A DNA stretch of 64,000 bases from Alteribacter aurantiacus DSM 18675 (GCF_000429705.1 NZ_KE386941.1:868001-932000); one strand, 5' to 3'. Positions 17,960 through 27,603 are shown, numbered from the stretch's first letter. Numbers and translations are program-made. The notes: generated from the letters alone by a model not told the origin.

Positions 17960-18372
17960 AGTGGCCAGCAACTTCATGAAAACTACGTTCAACATGTTTG
18001 TGCGATTACTTAATATGAAAGCACCTGGGTTGATACATGAAAATGAGTATGCCCCTTGGGCAGTAAGTTTTGTCTTTGATTATGAAAAATGATGGGGCGT
18101 GTTGTTATGCGGGCCTTATATTGTATCAAGAATATATTCATTTAAAGGAAAGTGGACTCACCTTGAAAACCTCATGGTATGAAATATAGTTTGTGTTAAA
18201 TTACTCGTTCCTTAACCCCTTAACCATTAAAATCAGAATGAATCATGGGTGATGTGGCAGGCGTCGAACTGAAGAAGTGCCTTGGTAGGTGGTGCAATTC
18301 ATTCTCTCGCCATGTTTACGGAAGAATGATTCGTGGAAAAAGGACAAAGAATATAGATAAAGGAGTGTTAGA
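17960..18372. other. Intergenic region without a supported gene
   Basis: A 38-codon frame (17976-18092) has no ribosome binding site. AGAATGAAT near 18236 and ATTCATTCT near 18295 form a long-range inverted repeat. The AAAGGAG at about 18359 belongs to the next gene. Nothing else could be supported. Confidence 0.4.
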
Positions 18373-19056
18373 ATGTCTAAAAAAATGCTTATGATTGTAA
18401 CGAGTGCAGACAAAATCAATTCAGATAACAAAACTGGCATTTGGGTATCGGAGTTCGTTGAACCGTATTTGGCTTTTGTTGAAGCAGGGTACGACGTAAC
18501 CGTAGCCAGCCCTAAAGGAGGCAAAGCGCCCCTTGATCCGAATAGCGCTGAAGACGAGCAGCTAAAAGAATGGGAAGAGCCCCTCAAACGTTTGGAAGAA
18601 ACAACACAACTTCAGCAGGTTTCCAAAGAAGCCTACGATGGCGTGTTTTTACCAGGAGGGCATGGAACGATGTTTGATTTCCCTGATGACCCTTCCTTAA
18701 AATCCATACTCAGCCATTTTGCTGATCATGATTTGCCGATCGGAGCAGTCTGCCACGGACCTGCAGGATTTGTAAATGTGACCAAATCGGATGGAACATC
18801 CCTAGTTGAAGGGAAGAGAGTAACGGCATTTACCAATGAGGAAGAAGAGTCAACCGAACTTGATAAGCACATGCCATTTTTACTTGAAACAAGTCTACGA
18901 GAAAAAGGAGCTCAATTTGAAATGGGGTCCATGTGGTCTGACTTTGTAATCGTTGATGGCAATTTGGTAACAGGCCAAAACCCTCAATCTAGTTTAACAG
19001 CGGCAAAAGCTTTTGTGGATGTTGTGGAAACAAGACGTAAAGCGGTATACGAATAA
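18373..19056 (+). CDS. DJ-1/PfpI superfamily protein (Hsp31-like)
   Basis: The 227-residue protein has the class I glutamine-amidotransferase-like fold of DJ-1/PfpI. The nucleophile elbow is GAVCHGPAGF with Cys126. YDGVFLPGGHGTMFDFPD supplies the strand and loop before it, and WVSEFVEPYLAF near 30-41 supplies the conserved Glu. The length and the insertion after the first strand match the Hsp31-like subgroup, whose members act as glyoxalases, deglycases or chaperones. The activity here cannot be told from sequence. ATG 18373 follows AAAGGAG. It ends at a terminator hairpin shared with the convergent zinc-ribbon gene. Confidence 0.88.
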   Translation: MSKKMLMIVTSADKINSDNKTGIWVSEFVEPYLAFVEAGYDVTVASPKGGKAPLDPNSAEDEQLKEWEEPLKRLEETTQLQQVSKEAYDGVFLPGGHGTMFDFPDDPSLKSILSHFADHDLPIGAVCHGPAGFVNVTKSDGTSLVEGKRVTAFTNEEEESTELDKHMPFLLETSLREKGAQFEMGSMWSDFVIVDGNLVTGQNPQSSLTAAKAFVDVVETRRKAVYE

Positions 19057-19097
19057 ACGCAAACAACCAGGCTCATTGAGCCTGGTTGTTTGCGTTT
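19056..19097. terminator. Bidirectional hairpin overlapping the end of the zinc-ribbon gene
   Basis: Arms AAACGCAAACAACCAGGCTC (first 20 bases) and their exact complement meet around the centre at 19076. T residues follow on the plus strand (GTTTTCC). The stop and last seven or so codons of the minus-strand gene at 19073 lie inside the stem, so the structure can serve the plus gene while its coding sequence is constrained by the minus gene. Confidence 0.8.
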
Positions 19098-19318
19098 TCC
19101 GCCATTTTTCTAAAGCGAATTTCATCTTCAACTAGTCCGCAGCTGCCACATTGAACACGTTTATCCGGACCTTGATAAGCCAAATGAAACGGTGCTTGCC
19201 TCTCAACTTCTTCATAAGAGCCTTCTTCTCCATTCCACATTACGGATGTAACGACTTGATCGATGACATTAAACCTTGTTTTCGCCTTACATGACGGACA
19301 CATATACGTTTGTTGCAT
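19073..19318 (-). CDS. Small zinc-ribbon protein
   Basis: The 81-residue product starts at ATG 19318, six bases after GGGAG; an upstream TTG is less likely. It has CPSCKAKTRF near the N-terminus and CGSC near residue 60, a four-cysteine zinc ribbon. A charged middle segment carries a GEEGSYEEVE motif. Such proteins are often nucleic-acid-associated or zinc-sensing, but I do not recognise a specific family and assign no function. It is convergent with the PfpI gene and its 3' end lies inside the shared hairpin. Confidence 0.68.
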   Translation of the reverse strand: MQQTYMCPSCKAKTRFNVIDQVVTSVMWNGEEGSYEEVERQAPFHLAYQGPDKRVQCGSCGLVEDEIRFRKMAENANNQAQ

Positions 19319-19472
19319 ACACAACTCCCTTTCAACATGTTATGCAAATAGTATAACCATAAAGCTGTGATTTCATCTTTCTTGTACTTACAGGTAAAAG
19401 GGTTGTATGGTACATTTATAGTTCTTGTACCGACTAAAGAGGGAGCCTCTAGAAAAGAAAGGAATCAACACC

Positions 19473-19976
19473 ATGAGATACGATACACATTTGGCAATGA
19501 CTATGGCAGTTGGTAGTGGCTTAAGTTACTTTCAACAGGACACGACCTTTACCGCCCTTTATATAGGTGGACTTGTTTTAGGAAGCTTACTTCCTGATAT
19601 TGATGAACCAAGTTCTTTCATTGGAAGGAGGCTACCTTTTTTCTCCAGACCAGTGAAGCGTTTGTTCGGACATCGGGGAATCACACACTCAGTACTCTCG
19701 TGGCTTCTTTTGGTATATGTATTATCCTCATATACAAATTTGTTTGTCCTAGGGCTAGTTACTGGTTATGGGGTCCACCTTTTAGGAGACTTATTTTCAA
19801 AGAGAAGTATCCCTTTATTGGCTCCATTAAGTGGGTTTCGACTAAAAATGCCGATCACATACAAGTCTTCAGGATTGTTTGAAAATACGGTTTTATTTAT
19901 CAGTGTCATCGTGACCATTTACTATTTTTTTCAAGGCTCATTACTAGAAGAGTTATTAAAGAATATAGGTATTTAA
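19473..19976 (+). CDS. YdjM-type membrane-bound metal-dependent hydrolase family protein (DUF457)
   Basis: The 167-residue protein begins MRYDTHLAMTMAVG. I chose the ATG at 19473 because AAAGGAA precedes it and the family starts with this YxTHxxxG segment. The conserved putative metal ligands are visible: THLA near 4-7, GSLLPDIDEPSS with DxD near 42-48, and FGHRGITHS near 63-71. Three or four hydrophobic helices follow. The family is membrane embedded and predicted to be a hydrolase; B. subtilis YvsG and E. coli YdjM are named members of unclear function. It lies 76 bases before the AddB-like gene in the same orientation. Confidence 0.85.
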   Translation: MRYDTHLAMTMAVGSGLSYFQQDTTFTALYIGGLVLGSLLPDIDEPSSFIGRRLPFFSRPVKRLFGHRGITHSVLSWLLLVYVLSSYTNLFVLGLVTGYGVHLLGDLFSKRSIPLLAPLSGFRLKMPITYKSSGLFENTVLFISVIVTIYYFFQGSLLEELLKNIGI

Positions 19977-20052
19977 TCCACTAGTTCGTCGTGGTATGAT
20001 AAAAGGAAGAACGTATGATCGTATATTTGTAATGATAGGGGGAGTACGCCTG

Positions 20053-22995
20053 ATGTCACCGGAATTCTTCGAACAGTTAAAAGCCATTATGAAAAGCCAC
20101 CCCATTGAGGAAAAAGTGTTAGTTGTTCCTTCAAAACGAGATGGTCGTTTGGCAATTGATGCTTTAGCGAAAAATGGTACGCCTGTCGTTAATGTACATA
20201 CAAAAACAATTGAGGACCTTGTAAAAGAAAGTGTTCTTTGGAAGGTTGAAAGAGACAATAAACACGAGATTCCAGAAGAAGTCGGGAGACAGATGGTCTT
20301 TCAGATTATGAAAAGCTTAAAGGATGGGGGAGCTTTTAAGTATTTTAGCAAAATCAAACTAACCCCTTCTTTAAGTGAGGCCGTTTTTAAGGGGATTCTG
20401 GATATTAAACGGAATGTTTTAAACGTAAAAGATCTTTCGCCAACGTGCTTTCAGCATAAAGATAAAGGTCAGGACTTCTTGCAGATCTTATCACGGTATG
20501 AAATGGAAAAAGAAGAAAAAGGCTATGTGGATCGAGCAGACCTTATTCAAAAAGCTCTATACTCGGAAGAAAAAGCGGATAGTAACATTATATTCATATA
20601 CTTTCCCCATGACGCTTATCAGGCACTTACAGCTTCGTTTTTAACTCGTTATGTGAAAGAGGCCAAGCTTTATCGTCCACAGTTTTCGAATGTTGCGAAC
20701 AGTGAGCAAAACAGACAGATGCTAAGCGTTGAAAGGGATATCCAATCCCAAACAATTGAAGAAAAAATAACCACAAATAAACCGATGACAACCCTTGGTG
20801 TTGCCTTTAGTGCTGAAGATGAAATCAATCAAGTACTTGCTCATTTGAAGCGAAATTCCATCCCATTGGATCAAGCAGCAATCTATTATCCAGCCTCTAA
20901 CCCCTATCATCATTTACTGTTTCAACTCAAAGAGAAAGAAGGCATCGGTATAACTTTCGCTGAAGGTGTGCCTATATCATACTATCCTTCGGGGAAAGCA
21001 CTTTTTGCTCTATTGAATTGGATTAGGTCCGACTTTACTTTACTTGAACTTGAACGATTACTAGAAGAGAGGCTGATTTACGAAGCAGAGGGCATGTCTG
21101 CTAAACAGATGGTCACAGCTTTGAAACAATATGGAGTCCATAAGGGGCTCCACTCCTATAAAAGAGTGACGGAACGTATGGTGGAAAAAGGGAAAAGGGA
21201 CTCTCTCACCGACTGGTTAACCTCTCTTCTATCATTAATCCCCATCCAGGGGAGATATGAATCTGTTGATTACAGTGAATTTTTACAATCACTAACAATG
21301 TTTTTGAAGAGTTGGGTCAGACACTCAGGTCAAGAAGACGCCTCTTGCCGATCGCACATCGAACTTATGGTTGATCAAATTGCACCTCATATGCGCATGC
21401 ACGTGAAGGGGAGTGAAGCAGTTACTCAAGCAGAGTATTGGCTATCAAAGATGAACGCGACAGCTTCCATGCCAAAGCCCGGACATTTGCATGTAACACC
21501 AGTAAGAACGAGTTTATATTATCATTTTGATCATGTATTTGTAGTGGGTATGACAAGTAAAAATGTACCTGGTACACAGAAAGAAGACCCGATTTTACTC
21601 GACCAAGAGCGAATGGCTATTCATCCGCATATGATGACATCTGTAGAACATATGAAACGTCAATCGTGGAAAACAGTGACGTTAACGACTTCTCTTAGTG
21701 GGGAGACGTTCTTTTCGTACCCGCTGATGGATATCGCCGGGAACAGAAAATCAAGCCCAGCGTATGCCTTTATCCAATTGTATCGTGTTTTGTACAACAA
21801 GCGTGATGCGACAGGGGAGCAAGTGGAGTCCGATCTCGGAAAAGAAGTAGCTATTGTGAGTCTGGCGAGCACGGAGATAAGCGAAATGTCTTGGTGGTCG
21901 GACAAGCTCTTCGGTGGAATGGCACTAGATAGTCGTTTTTACAAAAGCGATCTTTTTGCTCATTTGTTGCAAGGAGAGGTGGCAGACAATAAGAGAAGAA
22001 CCAATGATTTTACGGCCTATGATGGTCATTTAAGAGGGCTTACAAGTCACTTAAGTCCCCTGAAAAACGAAAACATGGTTATGAGTGCCAGTAAGCTGGA
22101 AACCCTTGCTCAATGCCCTTACAAGTATTTCTTAAAACACGTTTTGGAAATTGAGGTCGAAGATGAGGTTGAAGAAGATCGGTACGTATGGCTTGATCCA
22201 GCTACAAAGGGAACCCTTCTTCATACAATCTTTGAACGATTCTACCAGAATCTCTATGACAGAGGAAAAACATTTGAAGTCGATGGTACATTTGAATGGA
22301 TTGAACCCATTGCTAGAGAAGCTATTGAAGAAGTAAGAGTCGTTTTACCGCCTCCAAACGAAGTGATCTACGAACTGGAAACAAAGGATATTTTAGATGC
22401 TTGCTTTATCTTCCTTAGACTGGAAGAGACATTCTCTCAGAATCGCAAACCGGTTTATTTTGAATACGAATTTGGTTTTAAAGATCAATATACCGTTAAA
22501 ATTCCTATTGAAGATAAAGGGCAATTAGAGGTCAGAGGAAAAATTGACCGGGTTGATCAATTACCAGATGGTACGTATAGTACAGTCGATTATAAAAGTG
22601 GAAGCACTTTCGGTTTTGACGAAGATCGCTATTATAACGGGGGAAGAAAGGTTCAACACAGCTTATATGCCTACGCATTTGAGCTTTTAAATCATGGGAA
22701 GCTCGTGTCCTCCTCTCACTATCTGTTTCCGACTAAAAAAGGTCAGGGCGAGCAAGTGGTTCGTGATTTCGGTAGAGAGAGAAAAGAAGAACTTGTAACC
22801 ATTGTTAAGCATCTTTCTGCTTTTCTTGAAGAAGGTCAATTTCCTTTCACAGATGACCCTGATGATTGTAAGTTCTGTGACTTCAAACCGGTTTGTATGA
22901 GGCACGACTATGAAGAAGAGCTGGTTAAAGAGAAACTAACAAGTGACCGTACAGAAGGAGCCAAGCTTTTAAGGGAGGTACGCAAGCATGACTAA
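20053..22995 (+). CDS. AddB-like Fe-S nuclease subunit, short form
   Basis: I chose the ATG at 20053 (GGGGGAG eight bases upstream), giving 980 residues; an in-frame ATG at 19996 lacks a site. The C-terminus is a RecB-family PD-(D/E)XK nuclease: SASKLETLAQCPYKYFL, then EVRGKIDRVDQL and YSTVDYKSG. It closes with CKFCDFKPVC. Together the four cysteines give the Cys...CxxCxxxxxC pattern that holds the 4Fe-4S cluster of AddB. Unlike B. subtilis AddB (about 1166 residues, with a GxxGSGKT motif at its start), this protein begins at a VLVVPSKRDGRLAI segment and has no Walker A. It overlaps the AddA-like gene by 8 bases, so the two form a complex-like pair. It may be the housekeeping enzyme in reduced form or an accessory relative. 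Confidence 0.8.
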   Translation: MSPEFFEQLKAIMKSHPIEEKVLVVPSKRDGRLAIDALAKNGTPVVNVHTKTIEDLVKESVLWKVERDNKHEIPEEVGRQMVFQIMKSLKDGGAFKYFSKIKLTPSLSEAVFKGILDIKRNVLNVKDLSPTCFQHKDKGQDFLQILSRYEMEKEEKGYVDRADLIQKALYSEEKADSNIIFIYFPHDAYQALTASFLTRYVKEAKLYRPQFSNVANSEQNRQMLSVERDIQSQTIEEKITTNKPMTTLGVAFSAEDEINQVLAHLKRNSIPLDQAAIYYPASNPYHHLLFQLKEKEGIGITFAEGVPISYYPSGKALFALLNWIRSDFTLLELERLLEERLIYEAEGMSAKQMVTALKQYGVHKGLHSYKRVTERMVEKGKRDSLTDWLTSLLSLIPIQGRYESVDYSEFLQSLTMFLKSWVRHSGQEDASCRSHIELMVDQIAPHMRMHVKGSEAVTQAEYWLSKMNATASMPKPGHLHVTPVRTSLYYHFDHVFVVGMTSKNVPGTQKEDPILLDQERMAIHPHMMTSVEHMKRQSWKTVTLTTSLSGETFFSYPLMDIAGNRKSSPAYAFIQLYRVLYNKRDATGEQVESDLGKEVAIVSLASTEISEMSWWSDKLFGGMALDSRFYKSDLFAHLLQGEVADNKRRTNDFTAYDGHLRGLTSHLSPLKNENMVMSASKLETLAQCPYKYFLKHVLEIEVEDEVEEDRYVWLDPATKGTLLHTIFERFYQNLYDRGKTFEVDGTFEWIEPIAREAIEEVRVVLPPPNEVIYELETKDILDACFIFLRLEETFSQNRKPVYFEYEFGFKDQYTVKIPIEDKGQLEVRGKIDRVDQLPDGTYSTVDYKSGSTFGFDEDRYYNGGRKVQHSLYAYAFELLNHGKLVSSSHYLFPTKKGQGEQVVRDFGRERKEELVTIVKHLSAFLEEGQFPFTDDPDDCKFCDFKPVCMRHDYEEELVKEKLTSDRTEGAKLLREVRKHD

Positions 22996-25900
22996 CCTTA
23001 TCGACCAACACCAACGAGATCTGATCAACCACGATTTAGACCGGAACTTCCTTGTGGAAGCGGGGGCAGGGTCCGGCAAAACGCGGAGCCTGGTTACCAG
23101 AATGACAAACCTTATTGTATCAGGGAAGTACCAGATTCATGAAATCGTGGCTATTACGTTTACTCGTAAAGCGGCAGATGAGCTCAAGGAACGGTTTCAG
23201 GCATCGTTGGAACAAACGGCCAATGAGCCATCGGAAAACTTGGAAAAAGAGAGAGTTGTAAAGGCGTTGGAGCATTTTGACCAATGCTTCTTAGGGACGG
23301 TACATTCCTTTTGCTCTAAGTTACTAAGAGAAAGGCCCGTTGAAGCAGGGCTGGACTTCGATTTTAAAGAATTGGACGATGTGGAAGACGATAAGCTTCT
23401 CGATCAAGCGTGGGAAAGGCATCTCATTACGACTCGCCTCCATGAACCGGAAAAGCTGACTGAGTTTCACGGGATTGGTATTGATGTAAAAGAACTTAGA
23501 AATGCTTTGAAAACCGTAAAAGACTATGAAGATGTGAAGTGGTTTACAAAAGGAAAAGATAAGCCTGATATTGAGCATGTGTTTAAAGAGCTGGTCCACC
23601 TCATAGAATACGCCAAGCGCTCGTTACCAGACCAAAAACCTCCTAAAGGCTACGATGCTCTTCAGAAAAAGCTAAGAGAAGTGATGAAGGTTCTCTCGTA
23701 TTATGACATGGCTCAAGAGCGAAACAAAATTGCGATGTTTAAACTCTTTTCAAGTAAGTTGACAATTGTACAAAATCGTTGGTCTTCCAAAGATGATGCA
23801 AAAGACATTTTGGAAAAGGCTCAAAGCTTTCAAGAACTTGCCAAAACATTTTTGGATGAGTGGGCAGAATATTGTCATCAACTCATTATTCCCTTTATTC
23901 GACCTGCACTCAGCGCGTATAAAGAGCTTAAAGCCGACCTTTCTCAGCTGAATTTTCAAGATTTGCTTTTGTTAACAGCGAAACTGCTACGGGATAACCC
24001 TGACATCAGACGTTACTTCAAGAATAAATACCGTTGTCTTTTAGTAGATGAATTTCAAGATACAGACCCGGTGCAAGCGGAAATGATGCTTTTTTTAACC
24101 GGAGATCAAGTTGAAGAAAGGGACTGGACGAAGCAAGTACCTAAACCGGGTTCTTTGTTCGTTGTAGGAGACCCTAAGCAATCGATTTATCGATTTAGAC
24201 GTGCTGATATTGATATCTATCAAAAAGTGAAGGAAATGATTTCTCAAACAGGTGGAGAGACGCTGGACTTGGTCATGAATTTTAGAACCACAAGCCGAAT
24301 TACAGAACGAATTAACCCGGTTTTTAAAGAGGCTTTACCTGAGAAAGAGAATTCATATCAGGCTGCCTATCGCCCACTCGTCTCTTATAAGCAGGATCAA
24401 GAAGATGAAGATATGCTTGGTATATACTCACTCACTGTACCAGATGGGAACAAAGGTACTGTTATGGATGAAGAAGCCCATCGAATTGCAGCGTACATTT
24501 CCGATAAAGTAAATAGGGGAATTGCTAATCCGAGCGATTTTATGATTCTTACTCGTTACAACGAAGGTGTATCAGAATACACAAAAGTGTTACAAAAATT
24601 CAACCTTCCTGTAATGACTTCGGGAGAATTTACCCTAGATCAAGACCGGTTATTGTCTAGTTTTTCTCACCTTTTGATGTATATAGCCAAGCCGTCAAGC
24701 TCGTTTTACTTTACTGCAGTGTTAAGAGGACCTTTTTTTGGAATTAGCGATGAGCTTCTCTTTAAATTTAAAGAAGAAGGTGGAAGCTTCCATGCATACT
24801 CAAAAATCCCGAATACACTTACTGGAGAAGAGCAACAGCTTCTTGTTTATGCTTTTGAGAAAATAAGACGTTATTTAAAGTGGTCAAAAGAAAAAATTCC
24901 AACTGCGACCATTTCACTTATCGCAGAAGATGTATGCTTATTAGGAAAGTATATGATGGACAAACGGACAAAACGTGAGGTCGTTCATTATTATCAAATA
25001 GTCGAAAAAGTACGGGATAAAGAAATGCAGGGGAGTATACTCTTTGGTGACTCTGCAAGAGCCTTTGCAGAACTTGTTACTGAATCAACGCATGAAGAGA
25101 TGCTGTTACCTGAAGATGCACAGGCTGTAAGGGTGATGAATGTTCATAAATCTAAAGGATTAGAAGCTCCTTATGTATTTTTAGTACACCCGAAAAAATG
25201 GACAGATGCGGGAAAATTCGTAGATAAGCATATTCAACGCTCATCTTCAGGTTCAATTGGTTACTTTACATTCAATCGCGCCATCGGACCTCATAATCGT
25301 AAAGAGCGAATGGCACAACCGATTGGTTGGGAAGAAAAGCATGCAGAAGAGACCACCTATTTAAAGGCAGAGGAGGACCGATTGTTATACGTGGCTGCTA
25401 CAAGGGCAGAGCGTATGCTTGTGGTCGGCCGGACAGACAAAGAGAAAAATACTGCAAATCCATGGACAAGCCTTCATAATGGAATCACCCAGCTAAAGGA
25501 ATTAGAGCTACCGGAATCTTTTGAGGCACCAGCGCTTCACGACAACATAAAAGAGGTTATTCCATACGATTTGTTTGCCTCCTTTAAAAAAGAAAAAGCA
25601 GATTGGCTCGTCCATGCAAAAAAAGAGACGTTTACCTATGCAACGCCTTCAAAGAAGGAAGCGAACGGACTAGAGTTGGAAAGAAGCGCAGGTGGGGGGA
25701 AGGAGTGGGGAAGCTTTGTCCATGACCTTTTCGAAGAGCGTATTAAACATGGACAACAAGCACTGGATAAAATTCCTCACTTATTAAAAAAATACAGTAT
25801 AGATTCAAAACGAGAAGGTGAAGCCAGAGAGCTCGTGGATGACTTTGCAAAGAGCACCTTGTTTAGTCGCATCTCTCAGGCTGATCACGTTCTAACGGAG

Positions 25901-26140
25901 GTACCTTTTACTTATCAAGAGAATGCAACTATCCATAACGGGATTATTGACCTTGTATTCAAAGAAGGTGCGGAATGGGTCATTGTGGACTATAAGACGG
26001 ACCGATTGAAGAAAGAGGAAGATTTGTCCGACCTTACAAAAATATATGAAAGCCAGTTAGACTCGTATGTGGAAGCTTGGACGAGATTAACAAAGGAGTC
26101 GGTAAAAGAAGCGACCCTCCACTTTGTTTATTATCAATAA
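22988..26140 (+). CDS. AddA-like UvrD/RecB helicase-nuclease, short form
   Basis: The 1050-residue protein has UvrD-type superfamily 1 motifs in order. Walker A AGAGSGKT is at 25-32 and AITFTRKAADELKERF (motif Ia) near 56-71. Walker B is LVDEFQDTDP, motif III GDPKQSIYRFRRAD, and motifs V-VI are VMNVHKSKGLEAPYVFL and LLYVAATRAERML. A C-terminal RecB nuclease domain follows with FVHDLFEERI, GIIDLVFKEG and WVIVDYKTDR. AddA unwinds duplex DNA 3' to 5' and cuts one strand. B. subtilis AddA is about 1232 residues, so this one is roughly 180 shorter. Its start lies 8 bases inside the AddB-like gene. No sbcDC genes follow, unlike the B. subtilis locus. Confidence 0.85.
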   Translation: MTNLIDQHQRDLINHDLDRNFLVEAGAGSGKTRSLVTRMTNLIVSGKYQIHEIVAITFTRKAADELKERFQASLEQTANEPSENLEKERVVKALEHFDQCFLGTVHSFCSKLLRERPVEAGLDFDFKELDDVEDDKLLDQAWERHLITTRLHEPEKLTEFHGIGIDVKELRNALKTVKDYEDVKWFTKGKDKPDIEHVFKELVHLIEYAKRSLPDQKPPKGYDALQKKLREVMKVLSYYDMAQERNKIAMFKLFSSKLTIVQNRWSSKDDAKDILEKAQSFQELAKTFLDEWAEYCHQLIIPFIRPALSAYKELKADLSQLNFQDLLLLTAKLLRDNPDIRRYFKNKYRCLLVDEFQDTDPVQAEMMLFLTGDQVEERDWTKQVPKPGSLFVVGDPKQSIYRFRRADIDIYQKVKEMISQTGGETLDLVMNFRTTSRITERINPVFKEALPEKENSYQAAYRPLVSYKQDQEDEDMLGIYSLTVPDGNKGTVMDEEAHRIAAYISDKVNRGIANPSDFMILTRYNEGVSEYTKVLQKFNLPVMTSGEFTLDQDRLLSSFSHLLMYIAKPSSSFYFTAVLRGPFFGISDELLFKFKEEGGSFHAYSKIPNTLTGEEQQLLVYAFEKIRRYLKWSKEKIPTATISLIAEDVCLLGKYMMDKRTKREVVHYYQIVEKVRDKEMQGSILFGDSARAFAELVTESTHEEMLLPEDAQAVRVMNVHKSKGLEAPYVFLVHPKKWTDAGKFVDKHIQRSSSGSIGYFTFNRAIGPHNRKERMAQPIGWEEKHAEETTYLKAEEDRLLYVAATRAERMLVVGRTDKEKNTANPWTSLHNGITQLKELELPESFEAPALHDNIKEVIPYDLFASFKKEKADWLVHAKKETFTYATPSKKEANGLELERSAGGGKEWGSFVHDLFEERIKHGQQALDKIPHLLKKYSIDSKREGEARELVDDFAKSTLFSRISQADHVLTEVPFTYQENATIHNGIIDLVFKEGAEWVIVDYKTDRLKKEEDLSDLTKIYESQLDSYVEAWTRLTKESVKEATLHFVYYQ

Positions 26141-26172
26141 ATAAAGATGAATTCTTAGGTTTTCACTATTAC

Positions 26173-26211
26173 GCCCGGTAGGAGAAAACACCACTCTACC
26201 GGGCTGTTTTT
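26173..26211 (+). terminator. Intrinsic terminator after the AddAB-like operon
   Basis: GCCCGGTAG pairs with CTACCGGGC and is followed by TGTTTTT. Confidence 0.88.
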
Positions 26212-26236
26212 AAGTGCGGGAGCTGTGGAGCTGACG

Positions 26237-26280
26237 GAGGGCACTGAAAACGATCGATCTTTACCATTTTTCATGCCTTC
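26237..26280. repeat. Hairpin repeat with AAAGATCG loop, worn copy 4
   Basis: GGCACTGAAAA and TTTTTCATGCC flank the element. Read on the minus strand the centre is GGTAAAGATCGATCG, close to the GTTAAAGATCGAAC of the copies at 50541 and 55791. It lies between the stop codon of the SDR gene at 26296 and the terminator at 26173. Confidence 0.55.
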
Positions 26281-26295
26281 AAACCCTGTTGTTCC

Positions 26296-27378
26296 TTACA
26301 TGATAACAAATTTCTTTTCGGGATCTGTTTTATGATCTTTATAGTAAGATACCATTGGACGAAGAGTTTCATTAAAAGGTGGAATTTCAATGCCAGAAGA
26401 AGAGAGATCTTCACTGGCTTGTGTCGTATCGTATTGTGCTTTGCACACAAGGTAAGCCAATGCTTCTTTCTCAACACCAACCCATTGCCTCAGCTTCCTA
26501 AAGGTTAAGAAATAAGTGACGGGGCGTAGAGGAACTTTTCCTAATGGCCTTCTTCCCAGGTATTCGACCATTAGCATTCGGTATATCTCCTTCATTGGAA
26601 GAGGTGCGGGATCTGTAAGGTGGTAGGTCTTTCCCTCTCCGATCTCTGCATGACTTAAGTAAGCTGTTGCTTTTATAACATAATCCACTGGGACAAAGTT
26701 CCCGTCAGCCTCTCCAGATCCTAAGTATGGAATAACAGGAAGAAAAGAGAGCCGATCGAACATATTTAAGATGAAGTATGGGCCATCGAATTTGGTGGTA
26801 GCTCCAGTTTCAGAGTTCCCTCGAACTATACCGGGTCTTATTATAGTAGTGGGAACAGTATCTTTGAGATCATTAACTAAGAGTTCTGCTTCAAACTTCG
26901 TACTCTCATAATGATTTTTAAATTCTTGATTTTTATCCAGTTCACTTTCATAAATAATCCCTTCACGCTTGCCGGAAACATAAGCTGTGCTAAAATATAC
27001 ATATCGTTTTAGGTCCGATAATGATTTCACCCATTCATTTACATGTTTTGTTCCCAACACATTTACTAGGTAAGCTGTTTCAAATGGAACAGCTAAGTCA
27101 TAAATAGCGGCGAGATGAAAAACATAATCGATGTGATGAAGCTCTTGCTTTTCTTTGAAAAGAGAAGGTGTTGTGATGTCTCCAGTGATGACCTCATAAT
27201 GAACGTGATCAAAGGTGATCTGTTTTAAATCACTAATGGTCTTCTGAGCAGCTTCAAATTGGGATTCCAAAACGAGGAAGTAAAACGTTTTTTGTTCATC
27301 GGATGGACTAAGAGCAATTTCTTTGACTAATTCCTTAGCAATAAAGCCGGGAAAACCTGTGAAGAAATATGTTTTCAT
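26296..27378 (-). CDS. Extended SDR family NAD(P)-dependent protein (fatty-acyl-reductase-like NAD-binding_4 type)
   Basis: The 360-residue protein starts at ATG 27378, ten bases after AAAGGAGG. The N-terminus MKTYFFTGFPGFIAKELV is the TGxxGF(I/L)xxxLV nucleotide-binding motif. YVFHLAAIYDL is the NNAA-like segment, and YFSTAYVSGKREG provides the Ser, Tyr and Lys (YxxxK) of the catalytic set. The sequence RPGIVRGNS and a later CKAQYDTTQA segment fit the PF07993 group, which includes thioester reductases and long-chain acyl reductases. The substrate is unknown. It is monocistronic, convergent with the AddAB-like operon, and its 3' side carries the worn hairpin copy. Confidence 0.8.
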   Translation of the reverse strand: MKTYFFTGFPGFIAKELVKEIALSPSDEQKTFYFLVLESQFEAAQKTISDLKQITFDHVHYEVITGDITTPSLFKEKQELHHIDYVFHLAAIYDLAVPFETAYLVNVLGTKHVNEWVKSLSDLKRYVYFSTAYVSGKREGIIYESELDKNQEFKNHYESTKFEAELLVNDLKDTVPTTIIRPGIVRGNSETGATTKFDGPYFILNMFDRLSFLPVIPYLGSGEADGNFVPVDYVIKATAYLSHAEIGEGKTYHLTDPAPLPMKEIYRMLMVEYLGRRPLGKVPLRPVTYFLTFRKLRQWVGVEKEALAYLVCKAQYDTTQASEDLSSSGIEIPPFNETLRPMVSYYKDHKTDPEKKFVIM

Positions 27379-27559
27379 TGATGTGTGCCTCCTTTGGCAT
27401 GAGGATAACATATGATATTTTTTCGTGAAATCTTTTATTGTAGTAAAAAAGTATGACTAATATTCTCTGAAAAGGGTGAATTGTTTGATTAACATAATTT
27501 ATACTAGGTATTTTATATCTAATTCTTTGAAGCCAGCTAGTAAGCCTTGGGATTTGGTG

Positions 27560-27565
27560 TATAAT
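27560..27565 (+). promoter_or_regulatory. -10 element before the RNPP regulator gene
   Basis: TATAAT is preceded directly by TG. I found no good -35 at 16-18 bases, so the promoter may be weak or activator dependent, which would fit an autoregulated quorum-sensing regulator. Confidence 0.4.
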
Positions 27566-27603
27566 GTTGTTAACTATCTAAACATTCAGATTCAGGTGGT
27601 AAA

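Noticed and set aside
17976..18092. A 38-codon frame in the gap after the CrtI-like gene
   Set aside because: No ribosome binding site, preceded closely by in-frame stops, and no recognisable family. It could be a remnant, but nothing supports this.
19996..20052. An earlier ATG for the AddB-like protein at 19996
   Set aside because: It lacks a ribosome binding site, while GGGGGAG is correctly placed for the ATG at 20053.
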